Below, one piece after another: positions 44,079-55,351 of a stretch of DNA of 64,000 bases. The stretch is from Malania oleifera (lineage: Eukaryota; Streptophyta; Magnoliopsida; Santalales; Ximeniaceae): assembly GCF_029873635.1 (NCBI RefSeq), contig NC_080419.1:78166931-78230930 (forward strand), in the 5' to 3' direction. A program made the position numbers and the translations under genes. Position 1 is the stretch's first letter. Each line of letters starts with the position of its first letter. The notes under the pieces are model-generated. The model was not told the DNA's origin. It saw nothing but the letters and a program-made list of their open reading frames with translations, and made no database searches.

Positions 44079-46915
44079 CTGCAGACAGTGTGGTTCAAAA
44101 ATTCTGTTCATGGGAGCAGAGGCAACAAGGTATTAGGCTACAATCCATAATATCATATTTTGCTTACTTTTTTTCTTTTTGGTGAATGTTCCTGCCATGT
44201 ACTTGCTCTTCATTTTGGCCACCACCTGTTCGTTCCAGTTTTCAGTTGGCATTAAAATGATGCATAGAAAAATGCATTGCTCAAATTCTTTTTTTTTTTT
44301 TTTTGTTTAAATTTTTTCAAATGACGTTAAGTGCATCTTCAACCTTTTACCTGGAAATCTGAATTTATGTTGAAAGAAACTTGCTTATGGTGGAGAGCTC
44401 CTGGCATCATGAAATAACAAGTCAGTTTAGCATTGTGACTGTCGTGTAGCTTTATATCATTATGGGAAAAATACCTTTTCTTGTGCGCTTGAGAAGTTCT
44501 CCTCCTCTAGAAACAAAATTCAGTGCTGTTGATATGTTTAGTTCTTTGCCTTCTTCAAGTTCTTCCTCAGCGAGAACAACGGTTGCTCCATACCCCTTTT
44601 GCAACCTTGCCCTGAGAGTTGTTGCTCCACGTAAGGCTGTATTGATAAATGGAAAATTGAATTACTAATTACCAAGAAATATGCAGGGATTCAGTTCAAA
44701 TTGAATTAAGCCTTGAGAAGCTTGATGATTTGTTTTACCAGAATTCTGAGTGAATGTGTTCTGTAATGGCTTAAGCTGTTTCCTATACAGTCGAGTTCTT
44801 TTATTTTAGTCTGTGTTGGAAACTTAATTTAATACAATTTTTTATTTTGAAAATAAATAAAAAACTCGGTCCATTTTTAGTTGAAAAACAGTAGATTTTA
44901 AAGGAAAGCAGATAATGTTATATTTGTGATACCTGTGGCTGCTCCAGCTGTTAGAGTCATGATATCACCATTAGTCCTTGCATTAATTGCAGAGTTCACG
45001 ACTGTCAAGATGTGGCCATGATCAGCTCCCATGTCCTCTGCAATTTCAATGCAATGGGATGCTACCAGTGCAGCTGCAGAAGCAATTGCAGCTGATGTTT
45101 TTGGGGCTGCCTTCTGTCTGATGGCTGATGTTTCGGGGGAGGTTGCATTTGAGGCAGTAAGTGCTGCGACGGCAGCAGCAACACCTGCCACGGATACAGC
45201 GGCGTGCACCTGTGCATTGTGAGTTCGGATTTCCTGCTTTTTCCTCTCCTTTTGATCTTTTAACCACCTCCCCATTGTCTTCCCCCTCAATATGTTCCTG
45301 TACAGCTGCAGCAAGCACCAAAAATGAGAAACATGATGGTGATGACAGGGTGCTGATAAGGACTGGTTCAATTAGGTACCCCAGTTTTAAATAATTGTTG
45401 ATTGCATACGAAATCTGGGTTGAGTGCTTGATGAAGGAGAAACAGTTCCTGCACAGATTAAACAGCCGTTAAAAAGTAGTGCCGGGCAGTGCACTTCGTT
45501 CTGAATGCCTTGGGAATTAAGCTTCCAACTGATCTTGAATGTTTGCTTGCAAGGGGGAAAATCCAGCCGCCCATAGTCAATTCAAGGGAGCTGAACGTTG
45601 TTGTGCTCTTTTTTATCAGCACAAACCAAGATTGAAGCTACCAAGTCACATATTTTATAAACTCATTATCTTTTTAAGACAAGTAAATTTTCTTCTTTTT
45701 ATTAATCATGTGTCTTAGAAGAAAGACAAATTTTAATGATCATAGAATGCTTGTCCAGGTTTGACTCAAATGATTAGCAATGTCCATGGGGTCTGGGAGA
45801 TGCATAAAGAAAAGTGATTTTGAATTGACCCTAAAGTTTCTGGCTCTGGCATTGATCGTGATGTACTTGAAAGTGAGTGCACTCGCTCGTATAGGGATAA
45901 TGAGATGGCCAAATTCTATAGTGCTCTTTGATGGTTGAATTCTTGTCGGAAGGCAGGTTTTAAAGCGAGAGATGCTTTTTTTTCCCCTTTCCAGGCCTCA
46001 AAATAAGAGCTAACAAATGCAAGGGTCATTAAGTTAATGAAACTGTGATAAAAAGATGCATATAAATACATTATGAGATTAAAAATGAATTCATTTTTAA
46101 GAATATTTATGCAACAATAATGATCATAAGCTTGCATAGGGGGGAAAATGCAACCAAAATGAGTAATTTGCTTAATTACCAAATGCAGTAAATGTGCATT
46201 GCTTACCTATGGAGCTCTAGTCCTTTAATTTCACTCCCCTTTCAGAGGATCAAAATCATGAAGTTGAAAAACCATTTGCATTTCGTAAGTTTTTTCTTTA
46301 CAAAAATTTAGATGATGTGACTATCAAAATTGTCCGAAAGAAAAAACGCAGTTCAAATTTAACCGTCGCGAAATGGAATAGAACTAAAAGATCTATTTTC
46401 ACAGAATAAAATGCAAAACAACGAACAAAAGGAAAATTTTCGCTTAGTAAAACATTAATACCTTTGTATCCTCACTTCCTCTGGGAGAGATTGGAGGACT
46501 ACCCCCACTAGGAAATCCTTCAAGTTGCTGCACGCGTTCCAAACAAGAAGCGCAAATGATTATACACGCACATACCGACATATATAAGAGCTAAAACTCT
46601 TTTATCTTACAGTTTGATTTCTGGAACCAGTAGAATTGGGAACAGGAGGAGCTTGATGATGAGCAAGGGAAGAGACAGGCGAGTTGTGATTGTGTAGATG
46701 GTGACGAGCAAAATGGGTAGTAGTAGTGTTGGAGAGGGCTTTAGAGAGCTCCATGGCAGAGAGGCTCCATGACCTTGCCAGAAACTCCATCGTCTCTGTC
46801 GGAGTTTCAGGTGGAGCACTATCCTCGGCCTCCCAACTCCCCCCACATTCTTCCTCTATATTCTCCAGCCGCCGCGACGAGCACCTGAAGCCAACACACG
46901 AACTCCCCGAGGACA
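43885..46915 (-). CDS. VAN3-binding protein / FORKED-like family protein (DUF828 plus PH-like domain); 7 exons found, 5' end open
   Basis: Members bind the ARF-GAP VAN3 and act at the trans-Golgi/plasma membrane in auxin transport and vein patterning. Exons, transcription order: 46915-46611, 46527-46462, 45305-44933, 44636-44475, 44400-44351, 44225-44168, 44078-43885. All introns are GT-AG and the frame stays open for 401 codons. The first exon carries PPETPTETMEFLARSWSLSA, the family signature, then SPPISPRGSEDTK, KTMGRWLKDQKERKKQEIRT, an Ala-rich helical stretch (HAAVSVAGVAAAVAAL...) and GAATALRGATTLRARLQKGY. The last four exons form a PH-like domain (ALHHKQVSFNIN, KMKSKYMAGTF, DIPAWPGREEE, KAYFGIKTA, FECRNKGDKQMWIDGIQNML). 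The upstream codons lack an ATG, and a CGTAG acceptor stands at 46916-46920, so one more exon or a misread start is likely. FORKED-like paralogues cannot be told apart here. Confidence 0.92.
44168..44225 (-). CDS. VAN3-binding-like exon 6 (58 nt)
   Basis: It encodes VVAKMKSKYMAGTFTKKKK and one further base. Acceptor GAACAG, donor GTAAGC. Confidence 0.9.
44351..44400 (-). CDS. VAN3-binding-like exon 5 (50 nt)
   Basis: A 50-base exon encoding GALHHKQVSFNINSDFQ, the first strand of the PH-like domain. Acceptor ATGCCAG, donor GTAAAA. Confidence 0.88.
44475..44636 (-). CDS. VAN3-binding-like exon 4
   Basis: It encodes ALRGATTLRARLQKGYGATV, then VLAEEELEEGKELNISTALN and FVSRGGELLKRTRK, linking DUF828 to the PH-like domain. 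Confidence 0.92.
44933..45305 (-). CDS. VAN3-binding-like central DUF828 exon
   Basis: It encodes LYRNILRGKTMGRWLKDQKE, RKKQEIRTHNAQVHAAVSVA, an Ala-rich stretch, then ASHCIEIAEDMGADHGHILT and MTLTAGAAT. The acceptor is TTGCTGCAG and the donor GTATCA. Confidence 0.92.
46462..46527 (-). CDS. VAN3-binding-like small exon
   Basis: Twenty-two codons, QLEGFPSGGSPPISPRGSED then TK. It is flanked by a CAG acceptor and a GTATTA donor and is too short to stand out as an open frame. Confidence 0.85.
46611..46915 (-). CDS. VAN3-binding-like exon with family signature (first found)
   Basis: It encodes RRLENIEEE.., PPETPTETMEFLARSWSLSA and MELSKALSNT followed by a His/Asn-rich linker, and ends at a GTAAGA donor in phase 0. 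A GTG codon at 46916-46914 and an internal ATG (start of MEFLARSWS) are weaker start candidates, because conserved residues lie before that ATG. Confidence 0.85.
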
Positions 46916-46917
46916 CT

Positions 46918-48570
46918 ACGACATTAATTCAAAATCACATTATAAAAATATACACAGTTACATATATTTATGACCATAATATCGCTTTTATATATGTAAA
47001 GACTCTAAGCAAATATATATATATATATATATATGAATGCTCACTTTTGAGCTTAAAAGTTTCAAAGCAAGCATGAACATTAGTGCAGCATGAGAGGGTT
47101 GGTGGGAAAAGCCGGGGCTAGCAAGGCAGGGGAGTGGAGGAACAGTAGTTTGATATGGTACTGAAAAATGGGAGTGAGTGGAGATGATATATGCGGTGAT
47201 TGGTGAATAAGAAGAGAGAATATTGGAAAAAAGATAAGAGGCAGAGGAGAGGGCATGCATTAATGTTGAAAGTGATTTTAATTATGCTTGTGATGATGCT
47301 GTGTCTCCTACTTCCAAAGTGTTTCCTTTGCTTCCCTTCCCTTCCCTTCCCTTCCCACTCTTTTGTACTTTATTATACATAAAAGGGTAAAGACCACCAT
47401 TTTTGAGCGGCGGCTTTCATCATGACTTGCTCTTCCCTTCTCTCAATTATTGCAGTCTAGAGTAGCAAAGTGTTTGGGAATTTGGCACCCCCACCCAAAT
47501 TCTATCCCCTGTATTGTACCAAACAGTGCTCAATCTCCATAACTCAAGTCATCATGACTTTGTATATATGTTCATTCTGCCTCCACCCCCAGCCCCACCC
47601 CCACTCTTTTCAGTGTCCGGTAATTTCCTTACCTAGTGCAAATCCAGTTTAGAATTTAAGAAACATAAAAGACAAGTGTGAGAAAATTTAGTTATTAATG
47701 TTTAGCTATGAAGAAAAGTAATAAAAGAAATAAAATAGAACAAAATATACACTGGATTAATGAAATTAATAAATTTATTTTACACATTATTAATAATTAT
47801 TTTTAAAAAAATCTTAATCAAATAAAATTTTCATTTTTTATATACAATGACAAATTTTTCTTTCCTTTCCAACAAAAAAATTTTAACCCAAAGGGACCTT
47901 TTAAATGGGCTTCATGGTGAATATTCTTATCCCCATGCAGGTTATTATTTGGCCTGGGTTAGATAGGCTGAAGTAATATCCCTCATTTTATCCAATCCGA
48001 GCCTAAAAATAATCTAATTCCTCAACATTAATTTTCTCGCCAGTACAGCTTGAAGAAACAGAGAGAAATGAAATTGTGTAGAACAGTAGGACTATTTAAT
48101 TATATTTCAAAGATTAATTTATGAGAAGTAAATAATTATCCTTAAAGAGAATATTATATACAACTTCATTGATTGGAAAACAGGTTAATTTGATGCACTG
48201 GAGGTTAGAGTACCCCGATCTTACTACTGGGTACCAGCCACCCAGCTCCCAGCTCGAGCGCAGCTCTGTAGTATGGCCCTGTTCAATTCCTAGCTCCCCA
48301 AACAGGCCCTTTCCAGTAAGCGTTAAAGCCTTAAAGGCTCTTCCATGTTTAAAGTAAGGAGTTGGTATAATTCCAAGGCAGGCGTACCAGCAGAGAATGT
48401 TACTTCGTTCCATTCAAAATATTTGGATCATTGCTTTAAGTCTAATCGTCATGTCAAGGCCCAAGAACCTTGCATTTAAATTTCTAAGGTCCCACTTCCC
48501 ATTACCCACTAGCATTTCAAAATTATTGCTGCTTTAATAAACTGTTCTACCGAGCCAGTCTCAATTTAAG
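46918..48570. other. Upstream region of the VAN3-binding-like gene, no further gene recognised
   Basis: It contains an (AT)n run at 47012-47034, a CTTCC pentanucleotide run at 47331-47356 and C-rich stretches near 47490 and 47585. The missing 5' exon and promoter of the minus-strand gene should lie here, but I could not place them. The ORFs around 48114-48413 show no known motif. Confidence 0.5.
47331..47356. repeat. (CTTCC)n microsatellite
   Basis: Five perfect pentamers lie in the presumed promoter-side region of the minus-strand VAN3-binding-like gene. Confidence 0.9.
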
Positions 48571-48586
48571 ATTTGACACTTTGAGT

Positions 48587-48790
48587 TAGGGGTGGCAAAA
48601 TGAGTTAACGGATCGGGTTCGGGCGCGGATCGTCAACCAGTCGGGGTTAAATGAGTTTGAGTTTGGGTTTGGATTGACCCGTTTATAAACGGATCACAAC
48701 CATATAAACCCAATCTGCTCGTTTAATAAATGGGCGAGTCGCGGGTTACCCGTTTAAAAATTATAATTTATCTATTTTGAAATTTTTTAA
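48587..48790. repeat. Fragment of a dispersed 'ggggtggcaaaatgggt' type repeat
   Basis: The phrase 'taggggtggcaaaatgagtt' followed by 'ggatcgggttcgggcgcgg', 'gacccgtttataaacggatc' and 'gcgggttacccgttta' is a dispersed element common in many plant genomes, as I remember it. Ends are not defined here. Confidence 0.5.
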
Positions 48791-48886
48791 ATACAAATAT
48801 TTGCCAAATGAACGCTAAATAGAACTATAGATGACAAGGTGACTATCGTCCGAGCGTTGTGAGGGAGCTTGATCCTTGGAACACAT

Positions 48887-50990
48887 TGAAAACAAAGAAG
48901 TAATCTCAAGAGGGGGGGTGAATTGGGTTATTAAAATTTCTTTCAAATCTTTTAATGAATTTTTAAGCTTTTAATTCTTTCAAAGATTTAAATCCACAAC
49001 CAACCAATTCAAGTAAACAATCAAACTAAACTCAATCAAACAAAATATATTCAATCAAGATGCAGCACTTTGATAGATTCAACTTTGTTGTATGTAGCCT
49101 TGTGTATATGATTTATATTCAAGCCCTGTAGTGAATGTCAATTTGAACAAAACCCTGTATATATGAAATCGTTCCTTCAATGCAAACCACAACTCAAGTA
49201 CCAAACAACTCATAATTTAAATAAACGTTTTAGTTAATTTTTCTTTGGGTGTTAACCAGCCAACGTACTTCCTTTTAAGGTTTCCGGAAAAGTTTGATCA
49301 ACCAATGTCCTCCCTTTCGATTTCCGCAATCCCAAATCAAAATTAAACTTTAAGTTTATTTAACTTCCAAATTATGTAGTTTGTATACTTAATTAAATTA
49401 TCCACGCAGTTTATATATGCTGAATGTAAAGAATGTAAGGGATAGAAAGAGTGAGTCCGAGTTTTTACAAGACTTGGCTTACCTGCGTCATCGCCTTTGA
49501 CAAACCGCCAAATGATTTACTAAAATCAGTTCATTTGTCGGGCAGAACAACATTGTTTACATACTCCTTTAGTAGGCTAGAGCCCGCCTCTCCAAGTGAT
49601 ATTCCCTCATTCGGCCACTCCTTTAATTAGGCTAGAGCTACACCTCTCTAAGCGATACCCCACGCTTAGCCAATGATTCAAACAATTCTTGAAGTAGTCA
49701 ATCTATAAGAAAATCAAAAAAAATTTCTATGTACAAGAAATACTCTCTAAGAAGAGCAGGTTAGTACAAGTTCAACACTATATACTTCAATGCAAAAATA
49801 TCAATATGAAATAGAATGAAGTTCAAGTGTAGAATTCACCAAATTCTTTCTTAGATGAAGATTGGCAGTAGAAACTCAGAGTAAAAAGGATCAACACTTC
49901 AGAATATCTTACCAAAAGAGTTTTGCAATGAGTGAGCAAAAGAACTTTATAAGAACAAGAGTGTTTTCAGCTTATCAATCAGATTTTTCAATTCTTGGTA
50001 TGTTTTGATTTGCAAAATCATGTATTTATAGACTTTCAAAAATGTTTTCATGTTGCCCAAGATTACTTAGAGTATCTTCCAAGTTTTTAGAAAATTTGGG
50101 GCACATGCAACCTTTATTTTGAATTTAAAATATTTAAAAAATTTACCTGTTAATAGTGTTCAGATGACTGAAGTCTCAGGTTTAGTCTTCTAAAGTTCTT
50201 TAAAGCACTGAAAAATCAAGTCTAGACACAGGGTCAGACGACTGAAGTTGGGATTCAGATTTCTAAAGTTGCGGGTTCATACGACTGAACTCACACTTCA
50301 GTCTTCTGAAGGTACACTGTCTCTTCAGGTTTTCAATGGGAAAAACTTCAGTCTTCTGCACTTAATGTTCAGTCTTCTGGGCAAACAAAAACCCGATAGC
50401 TTCGACCCCCACCTTCAGCATTTTGATTATAACTTTTTATATACAGCTTTAAATTAGTTGATCTTGGTATCAATTTAAAGCTAAGAAGAAATCCTACAAC
50501 TTTCATGTTGAACATTTTTTAAAATAAAAGTTTTTGATAGAGAAAAATGTTCATCAATACGGATGTAAAAAAATTAACAACATTTGAAAAATCCTATTTT
50601 TGGTGCTTTTCATTCCAAAAATAATTTTAACCTTGTAAAAATATCTTGTAAGTATTTTAAAAGGTATCTAGGTCCAAGAAATTTACCTAAGAGCTTCAAA
50701 ATATTTCAAACGATATTTAAACATAAAACACTTGCATAAAGAATTCTAAGATATTTGACATTTTAAACACTTAAATCTTTATGCTTGTTTTGGCTCTTTC
50801 TTGGTCTTCAAGCTTTAATATTCTTTGAGCTTTCTCCTTAACATCATGCTTTCATATTCTTCAAACTTTATTTAAATCATCTTTAAATCCATGCTTTGAC
50901 GCTTTTAAGTTTCATTTTATCTCTATAAACACTTTGACCTTGCTCTCACATATGTGATCCTTATGAGTTCTAAAATATCACCACTCAACA
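48887..50990 (-). mobile_element. SIRE-like copia LTR, minus strand, 5' end truncated
   Basis: It shares with the LTR at 50996-52999 the terminal block AACCCAATTCACCCC.CCTCTTG (inverse at 48909-48935), the TATA box CTATAAATAC (minus strand, 50023-50031) and the paired 'cgaaagggaggacattgg' type blocks (49305-49320). Its own start is TGTTGAGTGG, which is internal to the other copy, so roughly 80 bases of its 5' end are missing. No PBS lies beyond 48887, so it is solo or broken. It stands head to head with the next LTR. Confidence 0.75.
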
Positions 50991-50995
50991 AAAAA

Positions 50996-52999
50996 TGTTA
51001 AGTTCCACTTTTTTGGCCTAATTGGGCTTTTCAATTATATTTTGATGATAACAAAATGAAGGATGTTTTAACATATGTTGTTGAGTGGCTTTATTTCAGG
51101 TATAAGTATAAGGACACTCATGGTTAATCATGGAAGCAAGCTGGAGACCAATGTCAATCAAGCGAAAGCTCCTCTATATATTGAACTAATGAACGAAAAA
51201 TGAAGAGCTTAAAGGTCAAGCAGATCCTAAAGTAAAATGTGAACCTCAAAAGGCTGCAAGACTTAGTGATTAAGGAGATCATGCTTAGAAGGACATTTGT
51301 AAGTACTTCAAGTCATTACTATTTAGATATGTGAAGCTCCTTAAGATACAAAGATTTAGATACTTGCACTTGAAAAACTCTTAAATATGTTTTTGACTAG
51401 TTATAATTAAGTTTTTCAAGTAAACTAGATTTTAAAGAAATCAAAAATTAGAAAATATTTGAAAAAGAGGACTGCCAAGCCGACTAACTTGTTGAATTAA
51501 AAGTACCCAGCCGACTAACCATATTTGAACGTGGTTCAGTTAGCTGACTGACAGGAAACCTTCAGCAAAATGAACTGTCCAGCCGGTTGACTCAATGAAC
51601 TAAAAACGCCCAGTCGACTGATAGTGCCCAACCGACTAACTATTTTGAACATGGTTCAGTCAGCCAACTGACAATTTATCTGAATTAATTTTTGAGAGAC
51701 AGAATGGTGTCAGCCGCTTGTCCAGCTGACTAACTAGTGCAAAAAATGACTCAGTCTAGTGGGTCAGCTGATTGACTCTGCGAAGAATTTTAAAATTCAA
51801 ACATGCAGGAAGATTTTCAAAATTAATTCTCTGAATTAATTTCTTTTGAAAAGTTACCTAATGCTCCATGTAAAATGAGGAAACTTTTCTATATGAAGTC
51901 TATAAATACCTTCCTTACTCAATGAAAAAGAAAACACAAGCAATACATGATTTCTATGCTAATACTCTCCCAAAGTTCATTCTTGCTCACACCTTTTTGC
52001 TGGGGAAAAATTCTACGAAATTGCTGGATTGAAAACAAGGGTTTGGTTCTGAGTTGCATCTAAAATATTTCAAGAACCATTGGTGACTTCTAAACCTTGA
52101 ACTTCACATTTTCTATTTAGTTTTGGTTTTGAAGTATGATTTGGGACTTAACTTGTACAACTTGCTCTATTTTTTAGAGTGTTTTTGTACGCAGATATCC
52201 ATTCCTTTCTACTAGATTTTTGAAAGTTCAAGGTATTGTTAAATCGTTGGACCAAGCATAGGTTGTTGCTTGGAGAGGTTTCTCTTCCTAAAAAAGAGGT
52301 TATTTATTGTAAAGGTTTTTGTTCCACCCGGAAAGAACAAGGTATAGTGAAATCCTTAGGTGGTTGACCTAAGGCGAGGACGTAGGCTGGGGTAAGCCGA
52401 ACCTCGTAAAAATGGCGGTGTCACTCTCTTTCTTTTACTCTCTTTAAATTTCTAGCAGACATATAAATTTCGTGGATGTTGTAATTTTTTCAATTATAAA
52501 AACAATGCATATTAGAAGTTAAATAAACCAAACCCTAATTTTTTCTTGGGCTTGCGGAAACCGAAGGGGAGTACATTGGTTAATCAATCTTTTGTGAAAA
52601 TCCTAAGGGAGTACATTGATTGGTTAACAACCCAAAACCTATTAGCTGAAGGTTTATTTCAATTCTGATCTTAAAAAGGGTGTTTGGATGCTATTTTAAT
52701 CTTCAGTTCAAAAGCCAACTACAGGACCTACACATTCATATACAGGGCTGTTGAATATTGCGAATCAAAATTGATTACTTGTGTTGTGATTGTTTTACTT
52801 GAACAGTTAATTAATTAGTTGTGTTTGTTGTGGTTGTTGATTGAATAGAGGAAGTTAGTGCTTGTGTGGATTTTCTAATCAAAAAAAGCATAAGAAGTCT
52901 TTAAAAGATTGTAAAAAGTTAAGAATTCTTAAAAAGTCTTTAAGGAATTTTTAAATAACCCAATTCACCCCCCCTCTTGGGACTACACTTTAGGTTTCA
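50996..52999 (+). repeat. 5' LTR of the SIRE-like element
   Basis: TG..CA termini (TGTTAAGTTCC ... GGTTTCA). It includes GATGATAACAAAATG near the start, a cluster of CAGCCGACTAAC / CAGTCGACTG motifs (51470-51785), a TATA box CTATAAATA (51900-51908) and the C-rich end block 52962-52980. Confidence 0.85.
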
Positions 53000-53056
53000 A
53001 TTGGTATCAGAGAGCGGTTATAGAAAAACCTAACAAGTAGCTATATAAAGATCTAG

Positions 53057-54755
53057 ATGGCACAAATAGGAGTAGCTCCCTTTGGTGAGGGTCAATCCTC
53101 AACTAGACCACCCATTTTTTGTGGATTAAATTATACTTTTTGGAAGCAAAGAATGAGAATCTACTTTCAAACAATGGACTGGAAGGCATGGAATGTTGTC
53201 ACAAATGGAAATCTAATCCTTGCAAAACTAGTAGATGGAAAAGAAGTACCTAAAGAAGATAAAGAACTAATCGAATCAGATTACAAAATGCTGCAAATTA
53301 ACTCAAGTGTAATAAACGCCCTATATTGTGCCCTTGACGCAAATGAATACAATAGAGTAATGACGTGTAAAACAGCTAAAGAAATTTAGGATAAATTAGA
53401 GGTAACCTATGAAGGCACATTAGATGTTAGGGAAAGTAGAATTGATATGTTAACTAGTTAATACAAAGCTTTTAGGATGAATTCCGATGAAACTATAACA
53501 AGCATGTACACTAGGTTCACGCATATTATAAACTCACTAAGTGCCTTAAGAAAAACGTATTCCACCCATGAGATGATTCGTAAAATTCTAAGAGCACTTC
53601 CACCCATTTGGGAACCAAAAGCCACAGCTATGACGAAGGGTAGAAACATTAAAACAACTTCCTTACATGAACTCATAGGATCACTTCTAACCTATGAAAT
53701 TATTTTGAAAGAAAGAAGCATTGAAAATAAAAATAAGAAGTCTATTGCTCTAAAAGCCTCGAAAGAACATTCAAGTGAAGAAGATAATGAACCTAGTGAA
53801 TTAAAAGATGAAGACTTAGCCTTCATAACTAAAAGACTTGGAAAATTCTTCAAAAGAAACAAGAAATTCACTAGAAAATTCAACGGATTAAAAGCTAAAA
53901 GTAATAAAAAGGAATACACGAGCAAAAAAGAACCTCCCACTTGTTATCACTGTAAAAAGGCTAGACATATCAAGCCGGACTGGCCACAACTCATCAAGGA
54001 AAAGAAGAAAAAGAAGCCTGCAATGAAGGCAACTTGGGATGACACAAGTTCGAGTGAATCGGAGAGTGAGTCAAGCGATCAAGAAGTAGCAAACATGTGT
54101 TTCATGTCACATAACGAAGAGGTAAACTCTTACTACTCTCTCTCTCTCTATAAAGATTCGTGTGATGAATCATGTAGTAATTCATGTGAAAGCATGCCTT
54201 CTTACAAAAAACTTCAAGATAAATTATTTTCTCTCCATAATAAGTTCATTAAAGTCTCAAAGAGGAACATAATCTTGAAACAACAAAATTAGTTAAGATC
54301 GAAGAGCTTGAGAAGAAGGTAGATAACTTGTCTAAAAAATTAGTTAAGTCTCAAGTGAATAAAGATAGCAAGAGAGTGCAAGAAATAATTGATCTTAAAA
54401 ATCAAATTCAAGAAAAGGAAAAAGTCATTTACAACTTTACCAAAGGTAAAGATAATTTCGAAAAAATGGTAGGACAACAAAAGATGGCTAATAATAAAGA
54501 AGGAATAAGTTACAATGGAACACCAAACAAGAAAAAGAAAAACTTGTTTATAGGATATTTTGTAAATCAATCTAGACACTATGCAAGTACTTCATCGACA
54601 AATATCTATGAGCATACCACTTGCTACATGTGTAAAAATAAAGGACACATAATGTTTAATTGTCCACTCAAGAAAAAGTATATTAAAGTAAAAAATAAAT
54701 GGAAGATAAATGCCAAAACTAGGCAAGATTTAAAGAAAGTTAAGAAAGTTTGAGT
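53057..54755 (+). pseudogene. SIRE-like gag with two CCHC zinc knuckles
   Basis: It starts MAQIGVAPFGEGQSSTRPPI, then FCGLNYTFWKQRMRIYFQ (UBN2-type), an in-frame TAG at AKEI*DKLE (TGG to TAG), a second TAG near 53460, then the long frame from 53477 with the ALPPIWEPKATAMT segment. Zinc knuckles: CYHCKKARHIKPDWP (near 53943, last Cys replaced by Trp) and CYMCKNKGHIMFNC (near 54628, intact). A Ser/Glu-rich acidic stretch (near 54050) and coiled-coil-like Lys/Glu repeats follow. Confidence 0.85.
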
Positions 54756-54779
54756 TCCAAAAGTAATAACATAAATCCT

Positions 54780-55105
54780 TTCTTGTAGGTTTGCTTTAGG
54801 ACCACTCCGTCTAGGGATAAATGGTACTTGGACAACGGATGTTCAAGGCATATGACGGGAGATAAATCTAAGTTCACTTCTCTCACTTAAAAGGATGGAG
54901 GATTTGTAACTTTCAGTGACAATGCAAAAGGCAAAATCATCGAAATTGGTAAAATAGGTAAAGACTCTCACTCACCATAGATGATGTCTTGTTAGTAGAT
55001 GGTCTAAAGCATAATTTATTAAGCATTAGTCAACTTAGTGACAAAGGATTTGAAATAATATTTAAGAAAGACAAATGCATAATTCATAATTCTAAGGATC
55101 ATAAG
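54780..55105 (+). pseudogene. SIRE-like protease start, cut off
   Basis: Frames read WYLDNGCSRHMTGDKSKFTS. The active-site triad DSG is changed to DNG. Next come a VTFSDNAKGKIIEIGKIGK strand and DVLLVDGLKHNLLSISQLSD in a shifted frame. It ends where the Ty3 LTR starts. Confidence 0.85.
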
Positions 55106-55320
55106 TGTAACAACCCGAAGAATAATGGTATTTAAATAATAATTAAGAGAATGGAAAAACGGAAATAGGGAAAAGGGGGCACAGCAGGCTTCGTCAACGA
55201 AGGGGAGAGTTCGTCGATGAATTCCCTATTGACCTCGTCGATGAGGTGACGTGGCTTGTCAATGAAGCCCCTAGTATAAATAGCGTGAAACTCGGATTTA
55301 AACGCAGAAAAATCAGGAAA

Positions 55321-55351
<31 letters not shown>

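Larger units (their letters stand above)
50996..55105 (+). mobile_element. SIRE-like Ty1/copia retrotransposon, 5' part, interrupted at 55105
   Basis: A 2.0 kb 5' LTR (50996-52999) is followed by the PBS TTGGTATCAGAG (53001), gag from 53057 and the start of pol. The pol frame stops at 55105, where a Ty3 element begins. The remainder of the copia, including its 3' LTR, should lie to the right of the window. The long LTR, the PBS and the gag type fit the SIRE/Maximus group. Frames contain stops. Confidence 0.85.

Noticed and set aside
45031-45394. Plus-strand Ala-rich and Ser-rich ORFs opposite the VAN3-binding-like exon
   Set aside because: They are antisense shadows of an Ala-rich coding exon on the minus strand.
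46602-46846. Second minus-strand frame with many Leu residues (79 aa)
   Set aside because: It is a +1 frame shadow of the conserved DUF828 exon.
46602-46916. GTG at 46916-46914 as the start of the VAN3-binding-like protein
   Set aside because: Plant nuclear genes rarely start at GTG, and an AG acceptor coincides with this position. It is more likely the exon boundary.
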